A stretch of 49,377 nucleotides of DNA from an uncultured Hungatella sp. Lineage in GTDB: Bacteria; Bacillota; Clostridia; Lachnospirales; Lachnospiraceae. The position numbers were made by a program, and so were the translations under genes. Within the stretch, counting starts at the first letter, position 1; each line of letters opens with the position of its first letter. The DNA lies in contig CAJUPQ010000019.1 of the NCBI GenBank assembly GCA_910588505.1, positions 1 to 49,377 of the forward strand, in the 5' to 3' direction. The notes beneath the pieces were generated by a model. That model searched no databases. It was not told the origin of the DNA and saw nothing but the letters and a program-made list of their open reading frames with translations. Shown here piece after piece: positions 15,084 to 23,817 of this stretch.

Positions 15084-16085
15084 ATGAGGCAGAAAGACAG
15101 GGATGGACAGATCATGGGCAGAGGCAGGAAATGGGCTTGGGGGCTTTTGGGATGTTTTGGTGCGGCGGCAGCTGTCATGGCGCTCTGGGGGGTGTGGCAG
15201 CTGCTGCCGGGAAGGGCCGGGCAGGAGAGAAGGCCCTATAAGTTTGGGGCCACGTATATGACCATGAATAATCCGTTTTATGAGATCATTGATAATGAGA
15301 TACGCAGTATGGTGGAGTCCAGGGGGGATATGTTGATCACCAGGGACCCGGCTCTTAATGTAGAAAAGCAGATTGACCAGGTGCGGGAGATGGTTGACCG
15401 GAGGGTGGACGGGATTTTTATTAATCCTGTGGACTGGAAGATGATCAGCCCGGCTCTGGAGGAGGCTTTTGGGGCAGGGATTCCCATTATTGTGGTGGAT
15501 ACGGATGTGTTTGAGTCAAAGCTGGCGGCCTGTACGGTGGTTTCGGATAATTATAAGGCTGGAGTCCAGTGCGCCCGCCATCTGCTGGAAAACCGGACGG
15601 GGGGCAATATTCTTGTGCTTACGCACAGCGGAGCGAAATCGGGCTTTGACAGGATTTCGGGGTTTAAGGATACCATGGAGGGACGCGACGGGTTTACCAT
15701 ACTGGCGGAGGAGGACTGTCTGGGGCAGCTGGAAGTGGCTATGCCGGTGACGGAGCGGCTTTTAAAGGAGTACCCTGAGACGGATATTATCATGTGCCTC
15801 AACGACGTGGCGGCTATGGGGACCATGGCGGCTTTAAAGGACGCGGAGCTGGAGGGCAGGATCGCGGTGTACGGGGTGGACGGCTCTCCGGACGGGAAAT
15901 CCATGGTGGAGGCGGGGTTTATGGAGGCTACGGCGGCCCAGTTTCCAAGGACCATCGGCAGGGAGGCAGCCCAGGTTTTGTACCGCATCCTTGACGGGGA
16001 GGAGGTGGAGACGGTGATTAAGATAGACACGGAACTGATCACCCTGGAGAATCTGGAGGAGTACGGCAGCGACGGGTGGCAGTGA
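15084..16085 (+). CDS. RbsB-like periplasmic sugar-binding protein
   Basis: A hydrophobic N-terminal segment (WAWGLLGCFGAAAAVMALWGVW) acts as a membrane anchor or signal. Then comes a LacI/RbsB-type binding fold: FGATYMTMNNPFYEIIDNEI, DQVREMVDRRVDGIFINPVD, IPIIVVDTDV, NILVLTHSGAKSGFDRISGF, CLNDVAAMGTMAAL and YGVDGSPDGKSMVEAG. No lipobox is clear. The start could also be the ATG at 15114, giving 323 residues. No ABC permease or ATPase follows. Instead a histidine kinase starts 115 bp downstream, so it probably presents a sugar to the kinase rather than to a transporter. Confidence 0.88.
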   Translation: MRQKDRDGQIMGRGRKWAWGLLGCFGAAAAVMALWGVWQLLPGRAGQERRPYKFGATYMTMNNPFYEIIDNEIRSMVESRGDMLITRDPALNVEKQIDQVREMVDRRVDGIFINPVDWKMISPALEEAFGAGIPIIVVDTDVFESKLAACTVVSDNYKAGVQCARHLLENRTGGNILVLTHSGAKSGFDRISGFKDTMEGRDGFTILAEEDCLGQLEVAMPVTERLLKEYPETDIIMCLNDVAAMGTMAALKDAELEGRIAVYGVDGSPDGKSMVEAGFMEATAAQFPRTIGREAAQVLYRILDGEEVETVIKIDTELITLENLEEYGSDGWQ

Positions 16086-16200
16086 CCGGAAGCCGACATA
16101 GCGCGGGGATTGGGAGGCAGAGGAACATGGCTGCGGCCTTTGGGAGTGAGGCGGATCGCAGTGGTAAACGGGAGTCCGGGCAAAAGGGAGGGCGGCAGCG

Positions 16201-17505
16201 ATGACCAGGGAGAGGGCGGTTGGCAATCTGCAGCAAGCAGTCTATATCTTGAATTTCGGGGCGGTGCTTCTGGTGGCGGGAAGCATGGCGTACAGTATTT
16301 TTGCCATTGTGGAGGCTATGGAGGCGGAGGCGTTTCTGAACACGATCAGAGTCAGGCCGTGGACGCCTCTGGCCATGGTTACCATGTCTGTGGCCGGGTA
16401 TCTGGGCCTGGTGTTTTTCAGCTGCCTTGGTCAGCTGTGGGAACACAAGACAAGGACAGCAGGGCTTTTTATCACTGTGGCGGAGATGATTTTGTGCATC
16501 GGAAGTACCATTGCCATGAACATGAATTATAATGGTCTGGTGCTTTTGGTGGTGGCGGATATGGTGCGGGGACAAAAGGGGAGCCGTCAGAAGGTGATTT
16601 TGGGGATTGCCGTTGTGGGGCTGTATACCATTGTCAACTATAATCTGACGGGGGCTTATTTTAATATGATTCCCTGGGAGGTGTATCTGACCTGTTTTGG
16701 CGCCAGCGTCCAGGCTTTTTTGAAAGGGCTTTTGAGCGTGTTCAGTTCTATGAACTTGGTGCTGTTTATTCTCTACATGACCATGCTGATTCAGGGGGAG
16801 TACAGGGAGCGGGAGCGTTTCCGGAATTTAAGCAGGCAGCTGGAGGAGGCCAACAGAAAGCTGAAGGAGTATGCCGCGGAGGCGGAGAAAAACGCGGAGG
16901 TGCGGGAGCGGAACCGGCTGGCGCGGGAAATCCACGATACGTTAGGCCATTCGCTTACAGGGATCGTGGCGGGGATCGACGCCTGCCTGACTATGATGGA
17001 TATTTCGCCGGAAGCCACCAGGAGGCAGCTGGAGAAGATCGGTGACGCGGCAAGACAGGGAATGAAGGATGTGCGCAGGTCGGTGAGTAAACTGCGGCCG
17101 GACGCTTTGGAGAAGCTTAAGCTGGAGGATGCTGTTGTGAAGATGTTAAAGGACATGGGGGCCGCGTCGGGGACGGACATCTGTATGGAGAACCAGGTAA
17201 AGCCTTTTCAGTTTCATGAGGATGAGGAGGAGGTTATTTACCGGGTGATTCAGGAGGCCACCACCAACGCCATACGCCATGGCCGGGCCAAACATATATG
17301 GATCCGTATTTCCAAGGCGGAGCAGTGGCTGACCATTGAGGTGAAGGACGATGGGGCCGGGTGCGGTCTGATCCATGAGGGATTTGGCCTGAAACATATG
17401 GAGGAAAGACTGAGCCTTCTGGACGGGACGCTGGAGTATGACGGTAAGGACGGATTTCTGATTACCGCCCGGATACCGATTCGGTGGGGAGAGGAGTTTC
17501 GATGA
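16201..17505 (+). CDS. Membrane sensor histidine kinase, DesK/NarL type
   Basis: About six transmembrane helices span residues 10-205. A coiled coil follows (RERERFRNLSRQLEEANRKLKEYAAEAEKNAE). Then comes a HisKA_3 dimerisation domain with the phospho-acceptor His245 in REIHDTLGHS, and an HATPase with the N box (EATTNAIRHG), DDGAGCG and GFGLKHMEER. It should phosphorylate the response regulator whose ATG overlaps its stop by four bases. There is no large extracellular domain, which fits sensing through the anchored sugar-binding protein encoded just upstream. Confidence 0.92.
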   Translation: MTRERAVGNLQQAVYILNFGAVLLVAGSMAYSIFAIVEAMEAEAFLNTIRVRPWTPLAMVTMSVAGYLGLVFFSCLGQLWEHKTRTAGLFITVAEMILCIGSTIAMNMNYNGLVLLVVADMVRGQKGSRQKVILGIAVVGLYTIVNYNLTGAYFNMIPWEVYLTCFGASVQAFLKGLLSVFSSMNLVLFILYMTMLIQGEYRERERFRNLSRQLEEANRKLKEYAAEAEKNAEVRERNRLAREIHDTLGHSLTGIVAGIDACLTMMDISPEATRRQLEKIGDAARQGMKDVRRSVSKLRPDALEKLKLEDAVVKMLKDMGAASGTDICMENQVKPFQFHEDEEEVIYRVIQEATTNAIRHGRAKHIWIRISKAEQWLTIEVKDDGAGCGLIHEGFGLKHMEERLSLLDGTLEYDGKDGFLITARIPIRWGEEFR

Positions 17506-18182
17506 GAGAGAGGATAAAGATCGTCATTGCCGATGACCAGGAACTGATACGGGACAGTTTAAAGATCGTGCTGTCCGCCAACCAGGATATGGATGTGATT
17601 GACACAGTGGCAGACGGGAGGGAGGTGATCCGCTCTGTCCGCAAGGCGAAACCGGATGTGATTTTGATGGATATACGGATGCCAGGCATGGACGGCGTGT
17701 CCTGCACCCAGATCATTAAGGAGAATTATCCGCAGATTAAGATTATCATACTGACCACGTTTGATGATGATGAGTATGTGTACAACGCGCTGAAATACGG
17801 GGCTAGCGGGTATCTTCTGAAAGGTGTTTCCATGGCGGAGCTGTCGTCGGCCATCCGCACGGTGTACGGGGGGAAGGCTATGATCAATCCGGATATTGCG
17901 GTGAAGGTGGTGCGGCTTTTTTCCCAGATGGCGAAAGGGAATTACGGGATCAAGGTGGATGACAGGAATCTGGATGATATTAACCGGACGGAGTGGAAGG
18001 TGATTAAACAGGTAGGGTACGGCAGGTCCAACAAGGAGATCGCGGCGGCTTTGAACCTTTCGGAGGGAACGGTGAGAAACTGCCTCAGTTCGGTTTTGAG
18101 CAAACTGGACCTTCGGGACAGGACCCAGCTTGCGATCTGGGCGGTGCAGACTGGGGTGACTACCCGGAATCTGGAATCGTGA
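17502..18182 (+). CDS. NarL/LuxR-type response regulator
   Basis: The receiver domain has the acidic pair D11-D12, phospho-acceptor D57 in VILMDIRMPGMDG, threonine in IILTTFDDDEYV and lysine in GYLLKG. The C-terminal LuxR helix-turn-helix is at about 165-220 (GRSNKEIAAALNLSEGTVRNCLSSVLSKLDLRDRTQLAIW). The start at 17502 overlaps the kinase stop (ATGA), so the pair is coupled. Targets are likely to be the flanking PTS or binding-protein genes, by inference from position. Confidence 0.94.
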   Translation: MRERIKIVIADDQELIRDSLKIVLSANQDMDVIDTVADGREVIRSVRKAKPDVILMDIRMPGMDGVSCTQIIKENYPQIKIIILTTFDDDEYVYNALKYGASGYLLKGVSMAELSSAIRTVYGGKAMINPDIAVKVVRLFSQMAKGNYGIKVDDRNLDDINRTEWKVIKQVGYGRSNKEIAAALNLSEGTVRNCLSSVLSKLDLRDRTQLAIWAVQTGVTTRNLES

Positions 18183-18212
18183 TATGTTTATGACAGTGGA
18201 AAGGATACGGGC

Positions 18213-19541
18213 ATGAGATGCGGGGGAAAGAGGGCCGTGGGGATTTCCATGGCCATAGCGGCGGCGCTGCTGGGGGCTATTATCCTGGCGGCGGCGTGTT
18301 ACGCGGGAGGGCAAAAGCAGGAACAGGTGTTGCGGTTCGGGATGATGGCGGGGAGCTACTGGGATGTGCCCACGGGAAATTGCTATGAGGTGGTGGACGG
18401 GGTCATCAGCCGGTTTGAGGAGAAGCATCCAGGAGTGACTGTGGAGTATGTCAGCGGGGTTTTAAAGGAGGATTATGCGGAGTGGCTGGCAGAGCAGGTA
18501 CTTTTGGGCAGGGAGCCGGATGTGTTTATGGTTCCGGAGGGGGAACTGGATACGTTTGCCTCCCTTGGGGTTTTGAAGGAGCTGGAGCCTTTGATGGAGA
18601 GGGATAAGGGGTTTTCAAAGGATGCGTACTATGACGCCGCGTTTCTTTACGGAAATATCCGGGGCAGCCAGTACGCGCTTCCCTATGAGAGCGTTCCTAC
18701 CCTGATGTTTGTCAATAAGACTCTTCTGGCCAGGGAAGGGATTGCTATGCCTCAGGCAGACTGGACCTGGGAGGATCTTCTTTCTGTGTGCCGCCAGGTT
18801 ACCAGGGATACGGATGGGGACGGGGTTATCGACCAGTTCGGATGTTTTGATTACGGATGGCGGGAGGCGGCGGATTCCAACGGGGCGGTTTTGTTTGAGA
18901 AGGACGGGAAGGGGGCCTATTTTGCGGATGCCAGGGTGGAGGAGGCGGTCAGGTTTGTGAAGGATTTGAACAGCGCCAATGAGGGGTATGTGGTGACGGC
19001 CAGGGAGTTTGATGAGGGGCAGGTGGCTTTCCGGCCTTTTGCGTTTTCCCAGTATCGGACGTACAAGCCTTATCCCTGGAGGATTAAGAAGTATTCGGAT
19101 TTTGAGTGGGACTGTGTGAAGCTGCCGTCCGGGCCGTCGGGCAGCGGCCAGACCAGGCTGGATACGCTTTTGATGGGGATCAGCAGCCGGACAGGGCGGG
19201 AGGATCTGGCATGGGAGTTTTTGAAGGAGCTGTGCTATGAGGAGGAGACCCAGATTCACCTTCTAAGGGCTTCCCAGGGCATGCCGGTGCTAAAGAGCGC
19301 GGCGCGGTCGCCTTTGCTTTTGCAGGTTCTTGGCAGCGACGCGCCAGGAAGCGGCAATATGGATGTGGATATTATTGGGCAGGTGATGGAGGAGGCCATG
19401 GAAACACCGAATTTCCGCCTGTATGCCTGGGCCATGAACCTGGCTGACGGGGAGATCGGGCGGATGATTCAGGGGGATGTGTCCATGGACAGCGGGCTTT
19501 TGAAGCTGCAGCGGGAGATTAACGGGACGCTGAGACAGTAG
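18213..19541 (+). CDS. Extracellular solute-binding protein, family 1
   Basis: This is a signal/anchor followed by a sugar-binding fold of the MalE/UgpB type. Residues 10-30 are hydrophobic and end in LAAAC, a weak lipobox. The body carries VISRFEEKHPGVTVEYVSG, EPDVFMVPEGELDTFASLGVLKELEPL, YALPYESVPTLMFVNKTLLAREG and DWTWEDLLSVCRQVT, all typical of the family. It begins 30 bp after the response regulator. No permease or ATPase gene adjoins it, so it either works with a transporter elsewhere or is another sensory protein for the two-component pair. Confidence 0.87.
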   Translation: MRCGGKRAVGISMAIAAALLGAIILAAACYAGGQKQEQVLRFGMMAGSYWDVPTGNCYEVVDGVISRFEEKHPGVTVEYVSGVLKEDYAEWLAEQVLLGREPDVFMVPEGELDTFASLGVLKELEPLMERDKGFSKDAYYDAAFLYGNIRGSQYALPYESVPTLMFVNKTLLAREGIAMPQADWTWEDLLSVCRQVTRDTDGDGVIDQFGCFDYGWREAADSNGAVLFEKDGKGAYFADARVEEAVRFVKDLNSANEGYVVTAREFDEGQVAFRPFAFSQYRTYKPYPWRIKKYSDFEWDCVKLPSGPSGSGQTRLDTLLMGISSRTGREDLAWEFLKELCYEEETQIHLLRASQGMPVLKSAARSPLLLQVLGSDAPGSGNMDVDIIGQVMEEAMETPNFRLYAWAMNLADGEIGRMIQGDVSMDSGLLKLQREINGTLRQ

Positions 19542-19572
19542 AGGCGGACGGAAAAACAGGAGGATGAGGATT

Positions 19573-20391
19573 ATGGAGGGCAGAATGCCGCGGGAGTTTC
19601 GGTGCAGGATTTTATACAGCGATATCGACGGAACGCTTTTGAACAGCAGCCATCATGTGAGCAGGGGAACCAGGGAGAGGATTTTGGAGCTGGACAGAAG
19701 GGGGATTTTGTTTATTCTGGTTTCGGCCCGTATGCCGCAGGGGGTGAGAGTGATACAGAGGGAGCTGGGAACGGACAGGCCCATCATCTGTTACAGCGGC
19801 GGGCTGATTCTTGATGAGAAGGGACAGGCGCTGTACAGCCGGCGGATTAAGCTGGGGGCTGCGGTGGAGATTCGGGATGTGCTGAAGGAAAGGTTTCCGG
19901 GAATCTGCTGTAATGCTTACGGGGGAGATTTGTGGGTGGTGGAGGATGATGGAGACCCGCGGGTGGTGAGGGAAGAGCGGATTGTTAAGGGGAAGGCCCT
20001 GCGGGGCGATATGAGGGAAGTGTTTGCCGGGGACGGAGGGATCCACAAGTTTCTCCTTATGGGGGAGCTGGGGGAGATCCGGCAGGCGGAGGTGTTTTTA
20101 AGGGACAGTTATCCCGGGCTTACGGTGTTGAGGTCCAATGCGTATTATCTGGAAGTGATGGATGGGACGGTGGATAAGGCGGCGGGCGTCCGGTTTTTGT
20201 GCGGTCATTACGGCATACCCGTGGAGGAAGCGGCGGCTTTCGGGGACGGGGAGAATGATGTGGGGATGCTTAAGGCGGTTAAGTATGGGTTTGCCATGGG
20301 GAACGCGTCAAAGTCTGTGAGAGAGCAGGCGGCGTTTGTGACGCTGAGTAATGATGATGAGGGGATATTGGAAGTAATCAGGGAGCTGTAG
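19573..20391 (+). CDS. HAD hydrolase, Cof/YidA-type sugar phosphatase
   Basis: HAD motif I is ILYSDIDGTLLNS, motif II VSARMPQGV, motif III a lysine in GTVDKAAG, and motif IV FGDGENDVGML, followed by GFAMGNASKSVREQA. This is the complete type IIB (Cof) layout of about 270 residues. These enzymes dephosphorylate sugar phosphates or related metabolites in the cytosol. The ATG at 19573 is preferred over 19564 because AGGAGG then lies at a normal distance. It is probably co-transcribed with the upstream binding-protein gene. Confidence 0.9.
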   Translation: MEGRMPREFRCRILYSDIDGTLLNSSHHVSRGTRERILELDRRGILFILVSARMPQGVRVIQRELGTDRPIICYSGGLILDEKGQALYSRRIKLGAAVEIRDVLKERFPGICCNAYGGDLWVVEDDGDPRVVREERIVKGKALRGDMREVFAGDGGIHKFLLMGELGEIRQAEVFLRDSYPGLTVLRSNAYYLEVMDGTVDKAAGVRFLCGHYGIPVEEAAAFGDGENDVGMLKAVKYGFAMGNASKSVREQAAFVTLSNDDEGILEVIREL

Positions 20392-20415
20392 TGTGCCTGG
20401 GGGAGCTGTCAGGGG

Positions 20416-20772
20416 ATGAACAGTCTGGAGGCTTGGAGAAACGGAGGATCAATGGCGGGGACTGGAGGAAGTGAATACGGGGCGGCTGAGATCAGAAGGA
20501 GAGCAGCCATAGAGGAAACGGCAAAATGGATGATGGAACAGACGAAACACGTTTGGCGCGCTCTGGGGGTGAGGGATGAGGAGGATGGAGGGGAGCTTAA
20601 AAGCGCGGTGAAGGGAACGGATACGGAGTTTCAGTTTGTATACAGGCAGAGGGTTCTGGCAAAGGCAAGAGGCTATTTTAGCCGGGAGGAGAGGCAGTGG
20701 AGGTTTGAGCTGACAGAGGTGGACCGGGAGCGGTATGAGGCGGTGCGGGCGTATTTTGCCGGAAGGCGGTAG
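20416..20772 (+). CDS. Small charged protein of unknown function
   Basis: This protein of up to 118 residues belongs to no family I recognise. It is rich in Glu, Arg and Lys, mostly helical, with FSREERQWRFELTEVDRERYEAVRAYFAG at the end and no membrane segment. The start could be 20416 or the ATG at 20452, which has GGAGG close upstream. It begins 24 bp after the HAD gene and is followed by the kduI promoter region, so it is probably the last gene of the preceding transcript. Confidence 0.5.
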   Translation: MNSLEAWRNGGSMAGTGGSEYGAAEIRRRAAIEETAKWMMEQTKHVWRALGVRDEEDGGELKSAVKGTDTEFQFVYRQRVLAKARGYFSREERQWRFELTEVDRERYEAVRAYFAGRR

Positions 20773-20880
20773 GGCGCGTGCTTGGGAAGGCAGGATCTGG
20801 GGGAATGGCAGACAGGGTAACTTGAGTGTGTTTTGCGCAAACGTACCAAAAAATAACGGATAATTTGGCACAAGTGCATA

Positions 20881-20941
20881 TTGCGGAAACAGATCGGGCA
20901 GAGTATAATGGGTTTACATTATTTGTATACAAAGTATACAA
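20881..20941 (+). promoter_or_regulatory. kduI promoter with palindromic operator
   Basis: TTGCGG (20881-20886), a 17-bp spacer and TATAAT (20904-20909) form a sigma-A promoter. Just downstream TTGTATAC-AAA-GTATACAA (20923-20941) is a perfect inverted repeat of the kind bound by GntR/FCD regulators such as UxuR/KdgR types. A GntR/FCD gene follows kduI. The site covers the early transcribed region, so binding should repress. Confidence 0.8.
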
Positions 20942-20962
20942 AATTAAACAGGAGGATGTGTC

Positions 20963-21805
20963 ATGGACGTTCGTTATTCTGCAAACCAGAGGGATGTAAA
21001 GAGGTATACCACAGAGGAGTTGAGGGATGAGTTTTTGATTCAGGATCTGTACGTGCCGGATGAGGTGCGGGCAGTGTATTCTCATGTGGACCGCATGGTG
21101 ACTTTGGGATGTATGCCTGTTGCGGAGCAGGTTTCGATTGACAAGGGGATTGACTGCTGGAAGAATTTTGGCACGGATTATTTTCTGGAGAGAAGGGAGA
21201 TCGGTATCTTTAACATCGGCGGGCCAGGGAAGATCACGGCGGATGATGAGGCTTTTTCTCTGGGGTACAAGGACTGTCTGTATATTACCATGGGAACGAA
21301 GAAGGTTCTGTTTTCCAGCGACGACGAGGCTAACCCGGCTAAGTTCTATATGGTGAGCGCGCCGGCTCATACGTCTTACAAGACCACATTTATCTCTATC
21401 CAGGATGCGGCCAAGAGAACCCTTGGGGACCAGAAGACTTGCAACAGGAGGACGATCAATCAGTTTATCCATCCAGATGTTTTGAAGACCTGTCAGCTGT
21501 CTATGGGTATGACGGTCCTGGAGGAGGGAAGCATCTGGAATACTATGCCGTGCCATACTCATGAGCGCCGCATGGAGGTTTATATGTATTTTGAGGTTCC
21601 GGAAAATAATGTGGTGTTCCATCTGATGGGAGAGCCCACAGAGACCAGGCATATTGTTATGAAGAATGAGGAGGCGGTTATCAGCCCGTCCTGGAGCATT
21701 CATTCAGGGGCAGGTACGTCCAGCTACACGTTTATCTGGGCTATGGGCGGAGAGAACCAGGCTTTTGATGATATGGATAATCTGGAGCCAGTGGATCTGA
21801 AATAA
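20963..21805 (+). CDS. kduI: 5-keto-4-deoxyuronate isomerase
   Basis: The sequence is recognisable as KduI throughout: MDVRYSANQRDVKRYTTEELRDEFLIQDLYVPDEV at the start, the zinc-binding cupin motif CHTHERRMEVYMYFEVP around residue 195-215, and VISPSWSIHSGAGTSSYTFIWAMGGEN near the end. The length of 280 is normal. It converts 5-keto-4-deoxyuronate, released from pectin or glycosaminoglycan oligosaccharides, to 2,5-diketo-3-deoxygluconate. The usual partner KduD is not adjacent. It has a strong ribosome site (ACAGGAGG) and its own promoter. Confidence 0.96.
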   Translation: MDVRYSANQRDVKRYTTEELRDEFLIQDLYVPDEVRAVYSHVDRMVTLGCMPVAEQVSIDKGIDCWKNFGTDYFLERREIGIFNIGGPGKITADDEAFSLGYKDCLYITMGTKKVLFSSDDEANPAKFYMVSAPAHTSYKTTFISIQDAAKRTLGDQKTCNRRTINQFIHPDVLKTCQLSMGMTVLEEGSIWNTMPCHTHERRMEVYMYFEVPENNVVFHLMGEPTETRHIVMKNEEAVISPSWSIHSGAGTSSYTFIWAMGGENQAFDDMDNLEPVDLK

Positions 21806-21875
21806 TCGGCTGTTTGTGTGAAAGAGGAGCGCTGAAAAGACCGGATGATCACAGAAAAACGGAAGGGGATAAGGC

Positions 21876-22583
21876 ATGGAGGAAGTTACCTACAAGAATC
21901 GGGAAGAGATGGTCTATCAGGTACTGAAGGAGGAGATACTGAATCTGGAGCTGAAACCGGGACAGGTGATCAAGGAAAATGAGATCTGTGAGCGTTTTTC
22001 TGTGTCCAGGACTCCGGTGCGGGATGCTCTGCGCCTTTTGCAGGAGCAGGGATTTGTGGTGACAGTGCCTTACCGGGGAATCTATGTGACGCTTTTGAGC
22101 CTGAGCAATATTAAACAGATGATCTACATGCGGGTGGCAGTGGAGACCATGGTGATGCGGGATTTTTCCCAGATCGCCACGCCGTTTCTCATGGAGGATG
22201 TGTACTATATGCTGCGGAAGCAGAAGGCTTTGGTGCAGACCGGGAATTTTAAGCCGGAGCAGTTTTACCGGCTGGATGCTCAGATGCACGGGTTCTGGTT
22301 TGAGGCCATGAAGAAGAGCTGGCTGTGGAAGCTTCTTCAGGAGCAGCAGCTTCACTACACCCGGTTTCGGATGCTTGATTTTGTGACGGAGACGGATTTT
22401 GACCGGATCATCCATGAGCATGAGAAGCTGATCGGGTTTCTGGAGGAGAAGAATATTGCCGGTATGGAGGAGGAGCTTAAGAACCATCTGTACTACAGCA
22501 TGAAGCGGATGCGGCACTCCATTGACGTGGATTACCGGGAGTATTTTGAGGAGGAGGACCCGGAGGGGAAGTTTGATATTTAG
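21876..22583 (+). CDS. GntR-family regulator with FCD domain
   Basis: The N-terminal winged helix (residues about 8-75) contains LNLELKPGQVIKENEICERFSVSRTPVRDALRLLQEQGFV, the GntR signature. The C-terminal FCD ligand domain is all-helical and has the expected metal-site histidines and acidic residues (DAQMHGFWFEAM and HEHEKLIGFLEEKN). It starts 70 bp after kduI and probably represses kduI through the palindrome at 20923-20941, released by a uronate intermediate. Confidence 0.92.
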   Translation: MEEVTYKNREEMVYQVLKEEILNLELKPGQVIKENEICERFSVSRTPVRDALRLLQEQGFVVTVPYRGIYVTLLSLSNIKQMIYMRVAVETMVMRDFSQIATPFLMEDVYYMLRKQKALVQTGNFKPEQFYRLDAQMHGFWFEAMKKSWLWKLLQEQQLHYTRFRMLDFVTETDFDRIIHEHEKLIGFLEEKNIAGMEEELKNHLYYSMKRMRHSIDVDYREYFEEEDPEGKFDI

Positions 22584-22712
22584 GGAACAGAGAGTTGGAA
22601 GTGCGGCGGGAATGGGCTGTGTCTGTGTGCAGGGTCCTTCCCGCCGTTGTTCATGGCGGGTGTGGGGGATTGGCAGATTAGCAGGTTTGCGGAGGACAGG
22701 AGGATTTGGGAT

Positions 22713-23558
22713 ATGGATCCAAGACTTACGCTGGAGAAGCGGATTGAAGCGGAGCTTAAGAGTTATGACGGGATGATGTGCATTTACGCGGATGATTTTC
22801 ATGGAAATGTGATTTCCATGGGCGCGGATGAGAAGGTTGAGACGGCCAGCACCATTAAGACTTACATACTGGCCTGCCTGTTTGAGGAGGCAGAGAAGGG
22901 GAGGGCGGATCTGGACGGGCTTTTGACTTACCGGGAGGAGCATTTTGTGGATGGCAGCGGGGTGATGCAGGCTCTGGAGCCGGGGGCGGTTATGAGAGTA
23001 AAGGATCTTGCCGCTTTGATGATTATTGTCAGCGACAATGTGGCCACGAATATCTTGATCGATTATCTGGGGATTGAGCGGATCAACCGGTGTATTGAGA
23101 GGCTGGGGTGCAAGGATACGGCGCTGCACAATTCCCTGCATTTTGATCGGTACAGGCAGCTTGGGACGACGACGGCCAGGGATTATGGCAGCGTTTTTGT
23201 CAGGCTTGCAAGAGGGGAGCTGATCAGTGAGCGGGCAGACCGCGGGATGGTGGAGATCTTGAAGAAACAGCAGTACAACAGCATGATCACCAGGGATTTC
23301 CCGCCGGTTTACATGGACAGCGACAATACGGATGATATTTTGATCCGGGTGGCGTCCAAAAGCGGAAGCATGGACGCGTGCAGGAATGACGGGGGGATCG
23401 TGTATACTCCCTATGGACCTTATGTGCTGGTGATGCTGAATAAGGGGTTTGGCGACGCCATGTATTATCCGGGGCATCCGGCTACGGTGTTTGGAGGCAG
23501 GGTAAGCAGGATGGTGTTGGATCAGGTTCTGGCGCTGGAGGGGCGGTTTGTGTTGTGA
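22713..23558 (+). CDS. Class A beta-lactamase-fold serine hydrolase
   Basis: The three active-site boxes are present: S-x-x-K as TASTIK (Ser46, Lys49), S-D-N in IIVSDNVATN, and K-S/T-G as ASKSGSMD. This is the class A/Enterobactin-esterase-like fold. There is no signal peptide: the start at 22713 follows CAGGAGG at nine bases, and the upstream in-frame extension is not hydrophobic. The product should therefore be cytosolic and is unlikely to give beta-lactam resistance. An esterase or amidase role on a sugar or peptide substrate is inference. It is co-oriented with the GntR gene, 129 bp apart. Confidence 0.85.
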   Translation: MDPRLTLEKRIEAELKSYDGMMCIYADDFHGNVISMGADEKVETASTIKTYILACLFEEAEKGRADLDGLLTYREEHFVDGSGVMQALEPGAVMRVKDLAALMIIVSDNVATNILIDYLGIERINRCIERLGCKDTALHNSLHFDRYRQLGTTTARDYGSVFVRLARGELISERADRGMVEILKKQQYNSMITRDFPPVYMDSDNTDDILIRVASKSGSMDACRNDGGIVYTPYGPYVLVMLNKGFGDAMYYPGHPATVFGGRVSRMVLDQVLALEGRFVL

Positions 23559-23590
23559 GAAAGCTATACATAATTCATAAACTTTCAGGG

Positions 23591-23627
23591 GAGCCAACAA
23601 TTCATACGAATCATTGGCTCACTTTTT
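23591..23627 (+). terminator. Terminator after the serine hydrolase
   Basis: GAGCCAA (23591-23597) pairs with TTGGCTC (23614-23620), with an inner AATT/AAT pairing, followed by ACTTTTT. It lies inside a 60-codon open frame that overlaps the hydrolase stop, an argument against that frame being a gene. Confidence 0.75.
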
Positions 23628-23739
23628 CAGACGAAATAACTGGCTGTCCACCTCAAACTGACGAGAACCGTCTGACAGTCTGCGGCTTCCAGGATACTGG
23701 TAAACATCCATTTTCATCTCAGGCAAAAAGCGAATAGAC

Positions 23740-23768
23740 TTTACACTCCCCAATAAATCCGCTATAAT
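23740..23768 (+). promoter_or_regulatory. Sigma-A promoter of a small gene
   Basis: TTTACA (23740-23745), a 17-bp spacer and TATAAT (23763-23768). Transcription would start about 40 bp before the ATG at 23818. Confidence 0.8.
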
Positions 23769-23817
23769 GAATATAGGCACCAATTAACAGTTGTATTAGT
23801 TAGAAGGCGGTGAAAGG

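Noticed and set aside
15705..16226. Minus-strand frames across the binding-protein and kinase genes
   Set aside because: Ser/Pro- or His/Arg-rich translations typical of antisense frames in GC-rich genes, with no motifs.
22713..23558. Beta-lactam resistance gene
   Set aside because: The active-site boxes fit the fold, but there is no signal peptide and the context is uronate metabolism.
21849..23600. 583-codon open frame on the minus strand opposite the GntR and beta-lactamase-like genes
   Set aside because: The translation is dominated by His, Pro, Leu and Arg with no domain. It mirrors the third-position GC bias of the real plus-strand genes and is an antisense shadow.
23555..23737. 60-codon frame overlapping the serine hydrolase stop
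   Set aside because: A terminator hairpin lies within it, the start is a non-ATG codon inside the previous gene and no ribosome site is seen.
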